A stretch of DNA of 64,000 bases from Variovorax sp. PAMC26660 (lineage in GTDB: Bacteria; Pseudomonadota; Gammaproteobacteria; Burkholderiales; Burkholderiaceae_C): positions 5,199,501 to 5,263,500 of the forward strand of contig NZ_CP060295.1 in assembly GCF_014302995.1 (NCBI RefSeq), read 5' to 3'. Within the stretch, counting starts at the first letter, position 1; every line of letters begins with the position of its first letter. Shown piece after piece: positions 1 to 8,058 of this stretch. The notes under the pieces are model-generated. The model did not search any database, was not told the origin of the DNA, and saw only the letters and a list, made by a program, of their open reading frames with translations. Position numbers and translations under genes: made by a program.

Positions 1-2
1 TG

Positions 3-1109
3 TACCTCGAAAGCGAAACGCGTCAGCGGCTGGCCTCGGCAGCGAATGCGCCCGCGCAGCCGCAGCGCGTCGAGCTGTTCCATCCGCCGGCGGCGCCGGC
101 GCTTTCGGGCCTGTCGTTCATCGAGTTCGCGGCCGACGAGGCTTCGGCCGAAACGCTGGGCACGCTGTTGCGGCAACTGGGCTTTCGCCGCGTCGGTACG
201 CACCGCTCCAAGGCCGTGACGCTGTACCGCCAGGGCGAGACGCACCTCATCGTCAACGCGCAGCCCGACTCCTTCGCGCGCAGCCGCTTCGATGCACACG
301 GCACCTCGGTCTGCGCGCTGGGCGTGCGCTGCGCCGACCCGCTCGCGGCCGTGGGCCGCGCCACCGCCATGCGTTCGCAGCGGCACGACAGCCCGGTCGG
401 CCCGAACGAAATGCGTGTGCCGGCCGTCATCGCGCCGGGCGGCAACCTCATTCATTTCGTGCCGGAAGCGCTGGGCGCGAACGGGCTGTACGAGGCCGAC
501 TTCATCCTCGAAGAAGACGAAGGCGAGGCCGCCAACGACGCCGGCCTGCAGCGTATCGACCACGTGGCCCTGGGCCTTGCGCTCGACCAGCTCGACACCT
601 GGGTGCTGTTCACGCGCGCCGTGCTCGGCCTGGAGCCTGGCGAAAGCCTGGAGCTGGCAGACCCCTTCGGCCTCATTCGCAGCCGCGGTGTGGCCAATGC
701 AGACCGCCGCCTGCGCCTGGTGCTCAACGTGTCGCTGAGCCAGCGCACCCGCACCGCGCGCACGCTGAGCGTGACGGGCGGCGGTGCGGTGCACCACATC
801 GCGCTGAGCTGCGAAGACATCTTCGATTCGGTCGCCAGGCTGCGCGCCAACGGCACGCGCTTCGTGCCCATCTCCGACAACTACTACGACGACCTTGCGA
901 CGCGCATCGACATCGCGCCCGAACTGCTGGCACGCATGCGTGCGGCGGGCGTGCTGTTCGACCGCTCGCCGGCCGGCGACTACCTGCATATCTATACCGA
1001 GAGTTTCGAGGGAGGACTGTTCTTCGAGGTCGCACAGCGCGTCGGTGCCTACGACGCCTACGGTGCCCTCAACGCACCGGCGCGCATGGCTTCGCAAGCG
1101 CAGGACTGA
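3..1109 (+). CDS. quiC: 3-dehydroshikimate dehydratase, QuiC type, C-terminal part (5' end outside window)
   Basis: The frame is open from the first bases of the window, so this is the 3' part of a longer gene. The visible part begins about 25 residues before LSGLSFIEFAADE, the start of a 4-hydroxyphenylpyruvate dioxygenase-like fold made of two VOC modules. Metal-ligand-type histidines appear in RIDHVALGL and AVHHIALS, and the C-terminal FEGGLFFEVAQR carries the usual terminal glutamate. In the known family this domain is fused behind a sugar-phosphate-isomerase-type TIM barrel, and the whole protein dehydrates 3-dehydroshikimate to protocatechuate for quinate/shikimate catabolism. The barrel would lie upstream and is not seen, so a stand-alone HPPD-like enzyme remains possible. 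The next gene is a carrier of a family that includes shikimate importers, which fits. Confidence 0.85.
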   Translation, partial: YLESETRQRLASAANAPAQPQRVELFHPPAAPALSGLSFIEFAADEASAETLGTLLRQLGFRRVGTHRSKAVTLYRQGETHLIVNAQPDSFARSRFDAHGTSVCALGVRCADPLAAVGRATAMRSQRHDSPVGPNEMRVPAVIAPGGNLIHFVPEALGANGLYEADFILEEDEGEAANDAGLQRIDHVALGLALDQLDTWVLFTRAVLGLEPGESLELADPFGLIRSRGVANADRRLRLVLNVSLSQRTRTARTLSVTGGGAVHHIALSCEDIFDSVARLRANGTRFVPISDNYYDDLATRIDIAPELLARMRAAGVLFDRSPAGDYLHIYTESFEGGLFFEVAQRVGAYDAYGALNAPARMASQAQD

Positions 1110-1143
1110 TTGATTTTTTTCGTCAACACTGGAGACACAACAC

Positions 1144-2553
1144 ATGGCCAACACCACAGCCCATGAGCCGCAAGGCAGGCACCAGTCGAAGAAGGCCGCG
1201 GCAAGCGGCTGGATCGGCTCGGCGCTGGAGTACTACGACTTCTTCATCTACGCCACTGCCGCGGCGCTGATCTTTCCGCAGATCTTCTTTCCCAAGGGCG
1301 ACCCCAAGACCGCCATCATCGCGTCGCTCGCGACCTACGGCGTGGGCTATGTCGCGCGCCCCATCGGCGCCTTTGTGCTCGGCCACTGGGGCGACACGCA
1401 CGGCCGCAAGCAGGTGCTGGTGCTGTGCATGTTCCTGATGGGCTTCTCGACCGTGGCCGTCGGCCTGCTGCCGACCTATGACCAGGTCGGCCTGCTGGCC
1501 CCCGCGCTGCTGGTGCTGCTGCGGCTCATCCAGGGCTTTGCGGTGGCCGGCGAAATCTCGGGCGCCAGCTCGATGATTCTTGAGCACGCACCCTTCGGTC
1601 GTCGCGGCTTCTTCGCGAGCTTCACGCTGCAGGGCGTGCAGGCCGGCCAGATCCTGGCGGCTGCCGTCTTCCTGCCGCTCGCGCACTACATGCCTGAAGA
1701 AGCCTTCAACTCGTGGGGCTGGCGCATTCCGTTCCTGCTGAGCTTCCTCGTCATCGTGGCCGGCTACATCATCCGCCGCGAGGTCGATGAAACGCCGGCC
1801 TTCGCCGAAGTCGACAAGAAGGGCGAAGTGCCGAAGTCGCCCATCGTGCAGGCCTTCACCGACAGCTGGGCCGACATGCTGCGCGTGGTCTGCATGGCGC
1901 TGATGAACGTCATTCCGGTGGTGGCCACCGTGTTCGGCGCGGCCTATGCCGTGCAGGCCGCCTACGGCATCGGCTTCCAGAAAGACGTGTACCTGTGGAT
2001 TCCGGTGCTCGGCAACATCCTCGCGGTGCTGGTGATTCCGTACGTGGGCAACCTGTCGGACCGCATCGGCCGCAAGCCGCCGATCATCGTGGGCGCGCTG
2101 GCTTCGGGGCTGCTGTCCTTCGTGTACCTGTATGCCATCAGCATCCGCAACGTGCCGCTGGCCATTGCCATGTCGCTGCTGATGTGGGGCATCGTCTACC
2201 AGGGCTACAACGCGACCTTCCCGAGCTTCTATCCGGAGCTGTTCCGCACCCGCAACCGCGTGTCGGCCATGGCCATCTCGCAGAACATCGGCACCACCAT
2301 CACCGCGCTGCTGCCTGCGCTGTTCGCCGCCGTGGCGCCTCCGGGCTCGACCAATGTGTGGCTGACCGTGGGTGCGATCACCTTCGCAGTGACCATCCTG
2401 GCGGCACTCGCGGCCATGAGCGCACGCGAGACCTACCGCATCCGCATGAACGACCTCGGCAAGCCCGATGCCGTGCCGGTCGACAAGCAGGAATACGACC
2501 GCCTGCGCGAGCAGACGCTGGTGGACGCCCGCATGGCCAAGGCCGCTGCCTGA
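1144..2553 (+). CDS. MFS metabolite:H+ symporter (MHS family, ShiA-like)
   Basis: A 469-residue inner-membrane carrier with about twelve hydrophobic segments. The N-terminal SALEYYDFFIYATAAAL and the loop GHWGDTHGRKQVL are typical of the metabolite:H+ symporter branch (ShiA, KgtP, ProP), and a second loop NLSDRIGRKPP is the matching motif of the other half. GGAG lies nine bases before the ATG, and the gene starts 34 bases after the quiC-like gene, so the two are probably co-transcribed. From this context the substrate is inferred to be shikimate, quinate, protocatechuate or a related acid; the sequence alone does not decide it. Confidence 0.88.
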   Translation: MANTTAHEPQGRHQSKKAAASGWIGSALEYYDFFIYATAAALIFPQIFFPKGDPKTAIIASLATYGVGYVARPIGAFVLGHWGDTHGRKQVLVLCMFLMGFSTVAVGLLPTYDQVGLLAPALLVLLRLIQGFAVAGEISGASSMILEHAPFGRRGFFASFTLQGVQAGQILAAAVFLPLAHYMPEEAFNSWGWRIPFLLSFLVIVAGYIIRREVDETPAFAEVDKKGEVPKSPIVQAFTDSWADMLRVVCMALMNVIPVVATVFGAAYAVQAAYGIGFQKDVYLWIPVLGNILAVLVIPYVGNLSDRIGRKPPIIVGALASGLLSFVYLYAISIRNVPLAIAMSLLMWGIVYQGYNATFPSFYPELFRTRNRVSAMAISQNIGTTITALLPALFAAVAPPGSTNVWLTVGAITFAVTILAALAAMSARETYRIRMNDLGKPDAVPVDKQEYDRLREQTLVDARMAKAAA

Positions 2554-2599
2554 AAACCTTGTCCGCGCAAAGGGTTGTGGCGCCGTGAAGAATGGCGCC

Positions 2600-3274
2600 A
2601 TGACCTCCCACCTCAAGATCGATTTCGTCTCCGATGTGTCCTGTCCCTGGTGCGCCGTTGGCCTGAGTTCGCTCGAGGCGGCCATCCAGCGGGTGGCACC
2701 GGACGTGTCCGTGGAACTGCACTTCCAGCCCTTCGAGCTGAACCCGCAGATGCCACCCGAAGGCCAGGACACCTTCGAGCACCTGAACCAGAAGTACGGC
2801 TCCACGCGTGAACAACAGGCGCAGTCGCGCGAGATGATCCGCCAGCGCGGCGCGGCCGTGGGTTTCGAGTTCAGCCCCGAAGGCCGCCCACGCGTGTACA
2901 ACACCTTCGACGCACATCGCCTGCTGCATTGGGCCGAGCTTGAAAGCCCCGCCAAGCAGGCGGCGCTGAAAAAGCTGCTGCTGAAGGCCTACTTCACCGA
3001 CAGCCAGAACCCTTCGGACACCGAAGTGCTGGTGCACGCGGCCACCGAGGCGGGCCTTGATGCGGCACGCGCCCGCGAGATTCTGGCAAGCGACGAGTTC
3101 GGGGCCGAGACCCGCGAGCGCGAACGCATGTACACCGACGCCGGCATTCACTCGGTGCCCGCGATCATCATCAACGACCAGCACCTGATCTCGGGCGGCC
3201 AGCCGGTCGAGGTGTTCGAGCGGGCGCTGCGCCAGATTGCCGGCGCTGCGCCAGCAACCCTGTCCACGGCCTGA
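2600..3274 (+). CDS. DsbA-family oxidoreductase, FrnE-like
   Basis: A 224-residue cytoplasmic thioredoxin-fold protein without signal peptide. The active-site pair is C15-P-W-C18 in VSCPWCAVGL, followed by a helical insertion and a C-terminal VPAIIINDQHLISGGQP with the cis-proline typical of DsbA/FrnE/2-hydroxychromene-2-carboxylate isomerase relatives. FrnE proteins act as disulfide oxidoreductases or isomerases, often in oxidative stress. The ATG is chosen because it directly precedes the conserved first strand; an in-frame GTG 15 bases upstream would add five residues. It follows the carrier by 46 bases and may share its transcript. Confidence 0.85.
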   Translation: MTSHLKIDFVSDVSCPWCAVGLSSLEAAIQRVAPDVSVELHFQPFELNPQMPPEGQDTFEHLNQKYGSTREQQAQSREMIRQRGAAVGFEFSPEGRPRVYNTFDAHRLLHWAELESPAKQAALKKLLLKAYFTDSQNPSDTEVLVHAATEAGLDAARAREILASDEFGAETRERERMYTDAGIHSVPAIIINDQHLISGGQPVEVFERALRQIAGAAPATLSTA

Positions 3275-3394
3275 CCTGGCGGTGCAAACGGCCGCAACTT
3301 TGCGCGCCGTTACGAACGTAAAGAGCGTCAACGTGGAGCCGTGCACGGTGGTTGAGAAGAGCATCCTCAGTCACTGTCACCGTCAGGAGCTCCA

Positions 3395-3874
3395 ATGAAG
3401 AAGAAAAGCCTACTCGCCGCCACCGCCGCACTGGCCCTCATGGCCGCGGTCTCCCTGCCAGCACTGGCGGACGAATACGGCAAGCATCCGTTCTACCTTC
3501 ATGCCTTGTCCGACCTGCGCACCGCCGCCTGGCAGGTCGATCACCGCCGCCCTGAAGACGGACAGGTCTCGCGCGACGAGATGGTGGTGCACGACGAGAT
3601 CAATGCCGCCATTGGCGACCTGCAACGCGCCGCATGGCTCGACGGCAAGCCCATCGAGTGGCGCGAACCCACCGACGCCTGGCTGCCACGCGAAGGCCGG
3701 CTGCACGCTGCCGTCGACCTGCTGCGCAAGGTGCGCTCGGATGTGGCGCGCGAAGAAGACGATCCGCGCTCGCGGGTGTTCCAGCAACGCGGCCTCGCGC
3801 ACGTCGACGTGGCGCTCAATGTTGCGCAGCACGCCATCGGCGACGTTCGCCATCACGACATGCGCCGGGAGTGA
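3395..3874 (+). CDS. Exported helical protein of unknown function
   Basis: A 159-residue protein with a clear signal peptide (MKKK, a hydrophobic run, cleavage near ALA-DE at about residue 25), so periplasmic. The mature part is helical and contains three similar blocks, HALSDLRTAAWQV, GRLHAAVDLLRKVRSDV and GLAHVDVALNVAQHAI, which suggests repeated helical hairpins. AGGAGCT precedes the ATG. The stop codon lies six bases before the start of the DUF1800 lipoprotein, so the genes are probably co-transcribed. I recognise no family with a known activity. Confidence 0.75.
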   Translation: MKKKSLLAATAALALMAAVSLPALADEYGKHPFYLHALSDLRTAAWQVDHRRPEDGQVSRDEMVVHDEINAAIGDLQRAAWLDGKPIEWREPTDAWLPREGRLHAAVDLLRKVRSDVAREEDDPRSRVFQQRGLAHVDVALNVAQHAIGDVRHHDMRRE

Positions 3875-3879
3875 GGCCG

Positions 3880-5469
3880 GTGACAGCTTCCGGCCTGTCT
3901 TTGCATCGCCGCGCGTCGCTGACGCTCGGTGCCTGTGCGCTGGCGCTGCTTGCGGCCTGCGCTACCGCACCGGGTAACCAGCGTCCGCTGGTCTCGGTCT
4001 CGCTGCCGTCCGCGCCGGTGAACGAAGCCACGCGCCTGCGCTGGCTCGACCGCGTGAGCTGGGGCGCCAACGCCAGCAGCGACGCGCAGCTCACGCAGCG
4101 CGGCCTCGCGTTGTGGATGCGCGACCAATTGAACCCGCGCCCAGCGCCGCTGCCGCCCGCCGCGCAGGCGCAGATCGACGCGATGACGATCTCGCACACG
4201 CCGCTCGACCAGCTCGTGCTCGGGCTCGATGCCCAGCGCAAGGCCGCCGATGCGATGCCCGACGAAGACCAGAAGAAGGCCGCGCGTCAGGCCTACCAGC
4301 AGGAACTGAACAAGCTCGCGCGTGAAGCCGAGCAACGCTTCGTGCTGCGCGCGCTCTATTCGCCGAACCAGCTCCAGGAGCAGATGACCTGGTTCTGGAT
4401 GAACCACTTCAATGTCAACCTGCGCAAGGACAACATCCGCGCGATGGTGGGCGACTACGAAGAGAACGCCATCCGCCCGCATGCGCTCGGCAAGTTCCGC
4501 GATCTGCTCGGCGCCACGCTGCACCACCCGGCCATGCTGCGCTACCTCGACAACGCGCAGAACGGCGCCAACCGCATCAACGAGAACTACGCACGCGAGT
4601 TGATGGAGCTGCACACGCTGGGCGTGGGCAGCGGCTATTCACAGGCCGATGTGCAGGAACTGGCGCGCGTGCTCACCGGCGTGGGCGTGAGCTTTCAGCC
4701 GCTGGATGCGCCGCCGCCCAACGTGCGCCCGGCTGTGCGCGCGGACTACGTGCGCAGGGGCCTGTTCGAGTTCAACCCGAACCGGCACGACTACGGCCCC
4801 AAGACGCTGCTGGGCCAGCCGATCCAGCGGCACGGCCTGGCCGAGGCTGACGAAGCGCTCGACCGCCTGGCGCGCGCGCCGGCCACCGCGCGCTTCATCT
4901 CGCGCAAGCTGGCCGTGTATTTCGTGGCCGACGAGCCGCCGCAGGCATTGGTCGACCGCATGGCCGCGGCCTTCACGCGCAGCGATGGCGATATCGCGAT
5001 CACGCTCAAGGCCTTGTTCGAGTCGCCCGAGTTCGCCGCATCGCTGGGCCACAAGTTCCGCGACCCGGTGCACTACGTGATGGCCGGCGTGCGGTTGGCG
5101 TATGACGACCGCGTGGTGCAGAACGTGGGCCCGATGCTGAACTGGATCAACCGCATGGGCGAGCCGCTGTATGGGCATGAAACGCCCGACGGCTATCCGC
5201 TCAACGAAGCGGCATGGGCCAGCGCGGGCCAGATGAACACGCGCTTCGAGATTGCGCGTGCTATCGGCGCCAATGGCGCGGTGCTGTTCCGCACCGACGA
5301 CAAGGCACCGCTGGAGAAGCCGGCCTTTCCGCAACTGGCCGAATCGCGCGCGGTGCGTGCAATGCAAGGTGGGCTGGGCGCGGACACGCGCGAGGCGTTG
5401 GCACAGGCGAAGAACCCGCAGGAGTGGAACACCTTCCTGCTGGCCTCGCCCGAGCTGATGCGCCGCTGA
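3880..5469 (+). CDS. DUF1800 domain lipoprotein
   Basis: A 529-residue protein of the DUF1800 family. The N-terminus is a lipoprotein signal (lipobox L24-A25-A26-C27). Family landmarks are WLDRVSWGAN near the start, WFWMNHFNV, the block NENYARELMELHTLGV and the C-terminal YPLNEAAWASAGQM. A GTG start is chosen because GGGAG lies eight bases upstream; another GTG nine bases earlier overlaps the preceding stop as GTGA and cannot be excluded. DUF1800 genes are very often followed by DUF1501 genes, as here. The pair is exported but its biochemical role is not established. Confidence 0.85.
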   Translation: MTASGLSLHRRASLTLGACALALLAACATAPGNQRPLVSVSLPSAPVNEATRLRWLDRVSWGANASSDAQLTQRGLALWMRDQLNPRPAPLPPAAQAQIDAMTISHTPLDQLVLGLDAQRKAADAMPDEDQKKAARQAYQQELNKLAREAEQRFVLRALYSPNQLQEQMTWFWMNHFNVNLRKDNIRAMVGDYEENAIRPHALGKFRDLLGATLHHPAMLRYLDNAQNGANRINENYARELMELHTLGVGSGYSQADVQELARVLTGVGVSFQPLDAPPPNVRPAVRADYVRRGLFEFNPNRHDYGPKTLLGQPIQRHGLAEADEALDRLARAPATARFISRKLAVYFVADEPPQALVDRMAAAFTRSDGDIAITLKALFESPEFAASLGHKFRDPVHYVMAGVRLAYDDRVVQNVGPMLNWINRMGEPLYGHETPDGYPLNEAAWASAGQMNTRFEIARAIGANGAVLFRTDDKAPLEKPAFPQLAESRAVRAMQGGLGADTREALAQAKNPQEWNTFLLASPELMRR

Positions 5470-5483
5470 GGTTTTTGGTTTTT

Positions 5484-5600
5484 CTCCCTCCCCCGCTGGG
5501 GGAGGGCAGGGGTGGGGGCAAGCGGCGTTTAATGAAGCGCCAAGGCAACAACGAACGCTGCCGAGCCCCCATCCCAACCTTCCCCCAAAGGGGGAAGGAG
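5484..5600. repeat. REP-like pair of facing GC-rich hairpins
   Basis: Two 36-base arms (5484-5519 and 5565-5600) are inverted copies of one another with 29 of 36 positions matching. Each arm contains its own hairpin: CCTCCCCC/GGGGGAGG with a three-base loop in the first and CCTTCCCCC/GGGGGAAGG with an AAA loop in the second. This is the build of a bacterial interspersed mosaic element made of two REP sequences. It separates the DUF1800 and DUF1501 genes and could stabilise or attenuate their common transcript. Confidence 0.8.
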
Positions 5601-5627
5601 CAAGGCAAGAAGAAAGGAAATATCGTC

Positions 5628-6839
5628 ATGCAACGTCGAGAACTCTTGAAGCTCATGGCCGCCGCCCCCTTCGCGGGCGCCGCCGGCCAATTGATGGCCG
5701 CGCCCGCGGCCGAAGGCGCCAAGCTGCTGGTCGTGTTCTTGCGCGGCGCCTACGACTGCAGCAACCTGCTCGTGCCGACCTCCAGCGACTTCTATTACGC
5801 CTCGCGCCCCAACATCGCCATCGCGCGCCCCGGCCAGCCCAACGGCGCGCTGCCGCTCGACAGCAACTGGGGCCTGCACCCTGCGCTGGCGCAGAGCGTG
5901 ATGCCGATGTTCCAGCAGAAGCAGGCATCGTTCATCGCCTTCGCTGGCACCGACGACCTCACGCGCAGCCACTTCGAGACGCAGGACTCCATCGAACTGG
6001 GCCAGGCCCTCGACAAGCGCCGCGACTACCGCTCAGGCTTTCTCAATCGACTGGCCGGCGTGCTCGGCGCGGGGCCGATCACTGATGTGTCGCCCATCGC
6101 CTTCACCGACCAGCTGCCGATCTCGCTGCGCGGCAACGCCAAGGCCGCCAACATGGCGCTCGCGGGCAACGCGCGCTCGGCGCTCGATGCGCGGCAAAGC
6201 CAGGTCATCGCGGCCATGTACCGCAACACTTCATTGGCGCAACCCGTGGCCGAGGGCTTCCAGGTGCGCGACGAAGTCATGCGCGCCGTGCAGGCCGAGA
6301 TGGACGCGGCCAGCCGCAACGCCATGACCGCCAAGGGCTTCGAGTTGGTCGCGCGCCGCATGGCCCTGCTGATGCGCGACCGCTTCGACCTGGGCTTTGT
6401 CGACATCGGCGGTTGGGACACGCACGTGGGGCAGGGCGCGGGCACCGGCTACCTTGCCAACCGCTTTGAAGAATTGGGCCGCGGCGTCGCCGGCTTCGCG
6501 CAGGAAATGGGCGACGACGCCTGGCGCCAGACCGTCGTGGTCGTCATCAGCGAGTTCGGCCGCACCTTCCGCGAGAACGGCAATCGCGGGACGGACCACG
6601 GGCATGGCACTGTGTATTGGGTGCTTGGCGGTGGGCTGTCGGCGCAGGCGGGCGGGCGCGTTGTCGGCGAGCAGCAGGCGCTGACGCAGGCCACGCTGTT
6701 TCAGAACCGGGACTATCCGGTGCTGAATGAATACCGGGCGGTGTTTGGTGGGCTGTTCAGGCGGATGTATGGGTTGTCGCCTGCGCAGTTGGGGAAGGTG
6801 TTCGACGGGGTGGCGTCGAAGGATCTGCAATTGGTCTAG
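5628..6839 (+). CDS. DUF1501 family exported protein
   Basis: A 403-residue protein. MQRRELLKLMAAAPFAGAAG is a twin-arginine-type signal (RR followed by a hydrophobic core), so it is probably folded before export. The family region shows KLLVVFLRGAYD early, GGWDTHVGQGAG in the middle, and ISEFGRTFRENG followed by GTDHGHGTVYWVLGG. The conserved Asp/His positions resemble the alkaline phosphatase/sulfatase metal-binding fold, as reported for DUF1501; no activity can be assigned. It follows its usual partner DUF1800 after the REP pair. Its last codons overlap one arm of an inverted repeat shared with an IS66 relic, so the true C-terminus may have been altered. Confidence 0.85.
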   Translation: MQRRELLKLMAAAPFAGAAGQLMAAPAAEGAKLLVVFLRGAYDCSNLLVPTSSDFYYASRPNIAIARPGQPNGALPLDSNWGLHPALAQSVMPMFQQKQASFIAFAGTDDLTRSHFETQDSIELGQALDKRRDYRSGFLNRLAGVLGAGPITDVSPIAFTDQLPISLRGNAKAANMALAGNARSALDARQSQVIAAMYRNTSLAQPVAEGFQVRDEVMRAVQAEMDAASRNAMTAKGFELVARRMALLMRDRFDLGFVDIGGWDTHVGQGAGTGYLANRFEELGRGVAGFAQEMGDDAWRQTVVVVISEFGRTFRENGNRGTDHGHGTVYWVLGGGLSAQAGGRVVGEQQALTQATLFQNRDYPVLNEYRAVFGGLFRRMYGLSPAQLGKVFDGVASKDLQLV

Positions 6840-6963
6840 TGCAGGGCGCTCGAAGTCTCTGCACTTATGTGTAGAAGACGATTCGCCTGCTGAATGACCC
6901 CAAAGCGGTCGCGACCATCGGCCTCGAATAAGTACAGAACAGAGTGGCGCGCTGCACTAGACC
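6833..6963. repeat. 17-bp inverted repeat bracketing 131 bp next to an IS66 relic
   Basis: GGTCTAGTGCAGGGCGC at 6833-6849 is matched in inverse orientation by 6947-6963 with 16 of 17 bases. The left arm overlaps the last codons of the DUF1501 gene; the right arm lies inside the IS66 transposase fragment at its ALDPG codons. The bracketed DNA holds no gene. It may be a footprint of rearrangement at the IS relic. Confidence 0.6.
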
Positions 6964-7095
6964 CCGGCGCGGGCAAGACCAAGCGGGGCCTATGTGTGGG
7001 TCTATGCGCGACATGCCGGAGCGTTCGCCGGCGGACCTGAGCAACAGGATTCCCGAACTGCTACCGCGCGCGTGGACACCGGTTCAGCGGCTCAA
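6952..7095 (+). pseudogene. IS66-family transposase (TnpC) relic
   Basis: Translation from 6954 gives ALDPGAGKTKRG. Skipping one base at 6990 continues as YVWVYARHAGAF, together matching the conserved LDPGAGKTKR-YVW-YAR block of IS66 transposases. In the frame starting near 7025 it continues as SNRIPELLPRAWTP, which resembles the IS66 C-terminal end (NRIDELLPWNW type). The middle of the gene and all flanking IS parts are missing, and at least one frameshift and an internal deletion are present. It marks the left side of the accessory patch. Confidence 0.7.
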
Positions 7096-7106
7096 CTGGC
7101 TACTGG

Positions 7107-7442
7107 TTAAGACTCCCAGTGTGGTTGCTCGGGTGTCATCAGAAGCCGAGCGGGCGGAATCGAGGCCTCGTATTCCGCAAACCAATGCACGCCTCTTGGC
7201 CCAGCCAAACCGAAGGGGCCGACGCATAGGAGTTCGCCGTTCACGCGATCGATGAATATTGGGACGTTGCCCACAAGTGCGTTCTCTTCGACAGTGCGGT
7301 CGGCTAAGAATTTCTTACTGTTCCAGCAGAACATCCAGCCATATGGCTTTGTTATCGTGAGATCCCGGTCAAGCTCCGAGTTGCTCTCAGTGACGATGTC
7401 GACCCATGCTTCCGCAATCCTCCGTGCCTTCGAGAAATCCAT
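7107..7442 (-). CDS. Orphan Imm35/YrhB-like immunity protein
   Basis: A 111-residue cytoplasmic protein. The order KARRIAEAWVDIV, then YGWMFCWNSKKFL, then VPIFIDRVNGELLCVG resembles the YrhB/Imm35 domain found in immunity proteins of polymorphic toxin systems. The reading frame extends further upstream, but the ATG at 7442 is preceded by GGAG nine bases away and starts right at the domain, while the upstream extension has no protein-like character. No toxin gene lies next to it; the neighbour downstream is an IS66 relic. It may be a left-over immunity gene that still protects against toxins of relatives. The family match is by eye. Confidence 0.6.
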   Translation of the reverse strand: MDFSKARRIAEAWVDIVTESNSELDRDLTITKPYGWMFCWNSKKFLADRTVEENALVGNVPIFIDRVNGELLCVGPFGLAGPRGVHWFAEYEASIPPARLLMTPEQPHWES

Positions 7443-7782
7443 CAAGCCATGCTCCTTGTCGCGCGGCGCGCGCCCTCGAAAGCCCGAATGTTGCCATGCC
7501 TTGTGCGCCGTGCAGGTGGCCGGTGTATGCCGATTGCTGACAGCAAGAAGGTCGCGCCGGCGCGTGGACTCGACGGTGCGTTGGCATGGAAGCTCGTGCC
7601 GATTCTTTTGCGCGATGTTCGATACAGGTTCACTTCGAGGAAAGCTGCGAAGAATGTGCTTCGTCGTCTGAAGTAGGCAGCCGCGGCTGCTCAAAGCTCG
7701 GTTGTGGCTGTACTCCGAATCGGAGCGCGTCAATGAGTGGCGAAAACTCAATGACGACCTTGCTCAAGCCTTCCCAAGCAGC
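7443..7782. other. Gene-free stretch of the accessory patch
   Basis: Short reading frames occur on both strands but none has a ribosome binding site, a recognisable motif or support from neighbouring genes. A remnant toxin gene upstream of the Imm35-like gene would be expected here, but I could not recognise one. Confidence 0.5.
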
Positions 7783-7812
7783 TTGACGACCGCCACCGAC
7801 ACCGCTTACATT
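7783..7812 (+). promoter_or_regulatory. Predicted sigma-70-type promoter of the small RNA
   Basis: TTGACG at 7783-7788 is followed after 18 bases by TACATT at 7807-7812 (TTACAT at 17 bases is the alternative). Transcription would begin near 7819, at the first hairpin of the candidate RNA. Confidence 0.5.
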
Positions 7813-7907
7813 GCCTTCGCCTCGTGATAAGCGAGGCCGGGATTGGCGTCCCGCTGACATCCTGCGACGAAAGCCGCAGTCACCGCACATGGTCTGCGGC
7901 TTTTTTG
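7813..7907 (+). ncRNA. Candidate small structured RNA
   Basis: Between a plausible promoter and a strong intrinsic terminator lie about 90 bases without an open frame but with ordered hairpins: GCCTCG/CGAGGC (7819-7824 with 7832-7837), a short GGGA/TCCC hairpin, and the terminator stem. The central segment 7842-7865, carrying TTGGCGT and GACATCCT, is complementary to a block about 100 bases downstream (AGGATGTC at 7967-7974 and ACGCCAA at 7980-7986). This suggests an RNA that pairs with the following leader, in trans or before termination. The function is inference; no known RNA family was recognised. Confidence 0.5.
7870..7906 (+). terminator. Rho-independent terminator of the small RNA
   Basis: AAAGCCGCAG at 7870-7879 pairs perfectly with CTGCGGCTTT ending at 7903 across a 14-base loop, and the run of six T residues (7901-7906) begins within the 3' arm. 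It is one of the clearest intrinsic terminators in the window. Confidence 0.85.
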
Positions 7908-7964
7908 TTCGCGCTTCCTTTTTAGGCGGCTCGAACGGGAGGGCTCGCGCCCTGCCGGTTTCCG

Positions 7965-8055
7965 CAAGGATGTCCCGGTACGCCAACCTGTTCGAGCTGC
8001 CGCCCCCGATTGGCGTCGGGTGCGTCGGTTTCTGCAAATCGACATCCTTGGGAGG
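7965..8055 (+). promoter_or_regulatory. Structured leader hairpin abutting the ribosome binding site
   Basis: CAAGGATGTC (7965-7974) pairs perfectly with GACATCCTTG (8041-8050), and inside it ACGCCAA (7980-7986) pairs with TTGGCGT (8010-8016). The outer stem ends exactly where the GGGAGG ribosome binding sequence (8050-8055) begins. The 5' strand of this hairpin can alternatively pair with the upstream small RNA, which carries the same GATTGGCGTC and GACATCCT words as the 3' strand. A switch controlling the gene at 8059 is the natural reading. Confidence 0.5.
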
Positions 8056-8058
8056 CCC

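Noticed and set aside
6838..6865. Hairpin AGTGCAG / CTGCACT directly after DUF1501 as a terminator
   Set aside because: Only seven base pairs with a 14-base loop and no T tract, so it is not a convincing intrinsic terminator.
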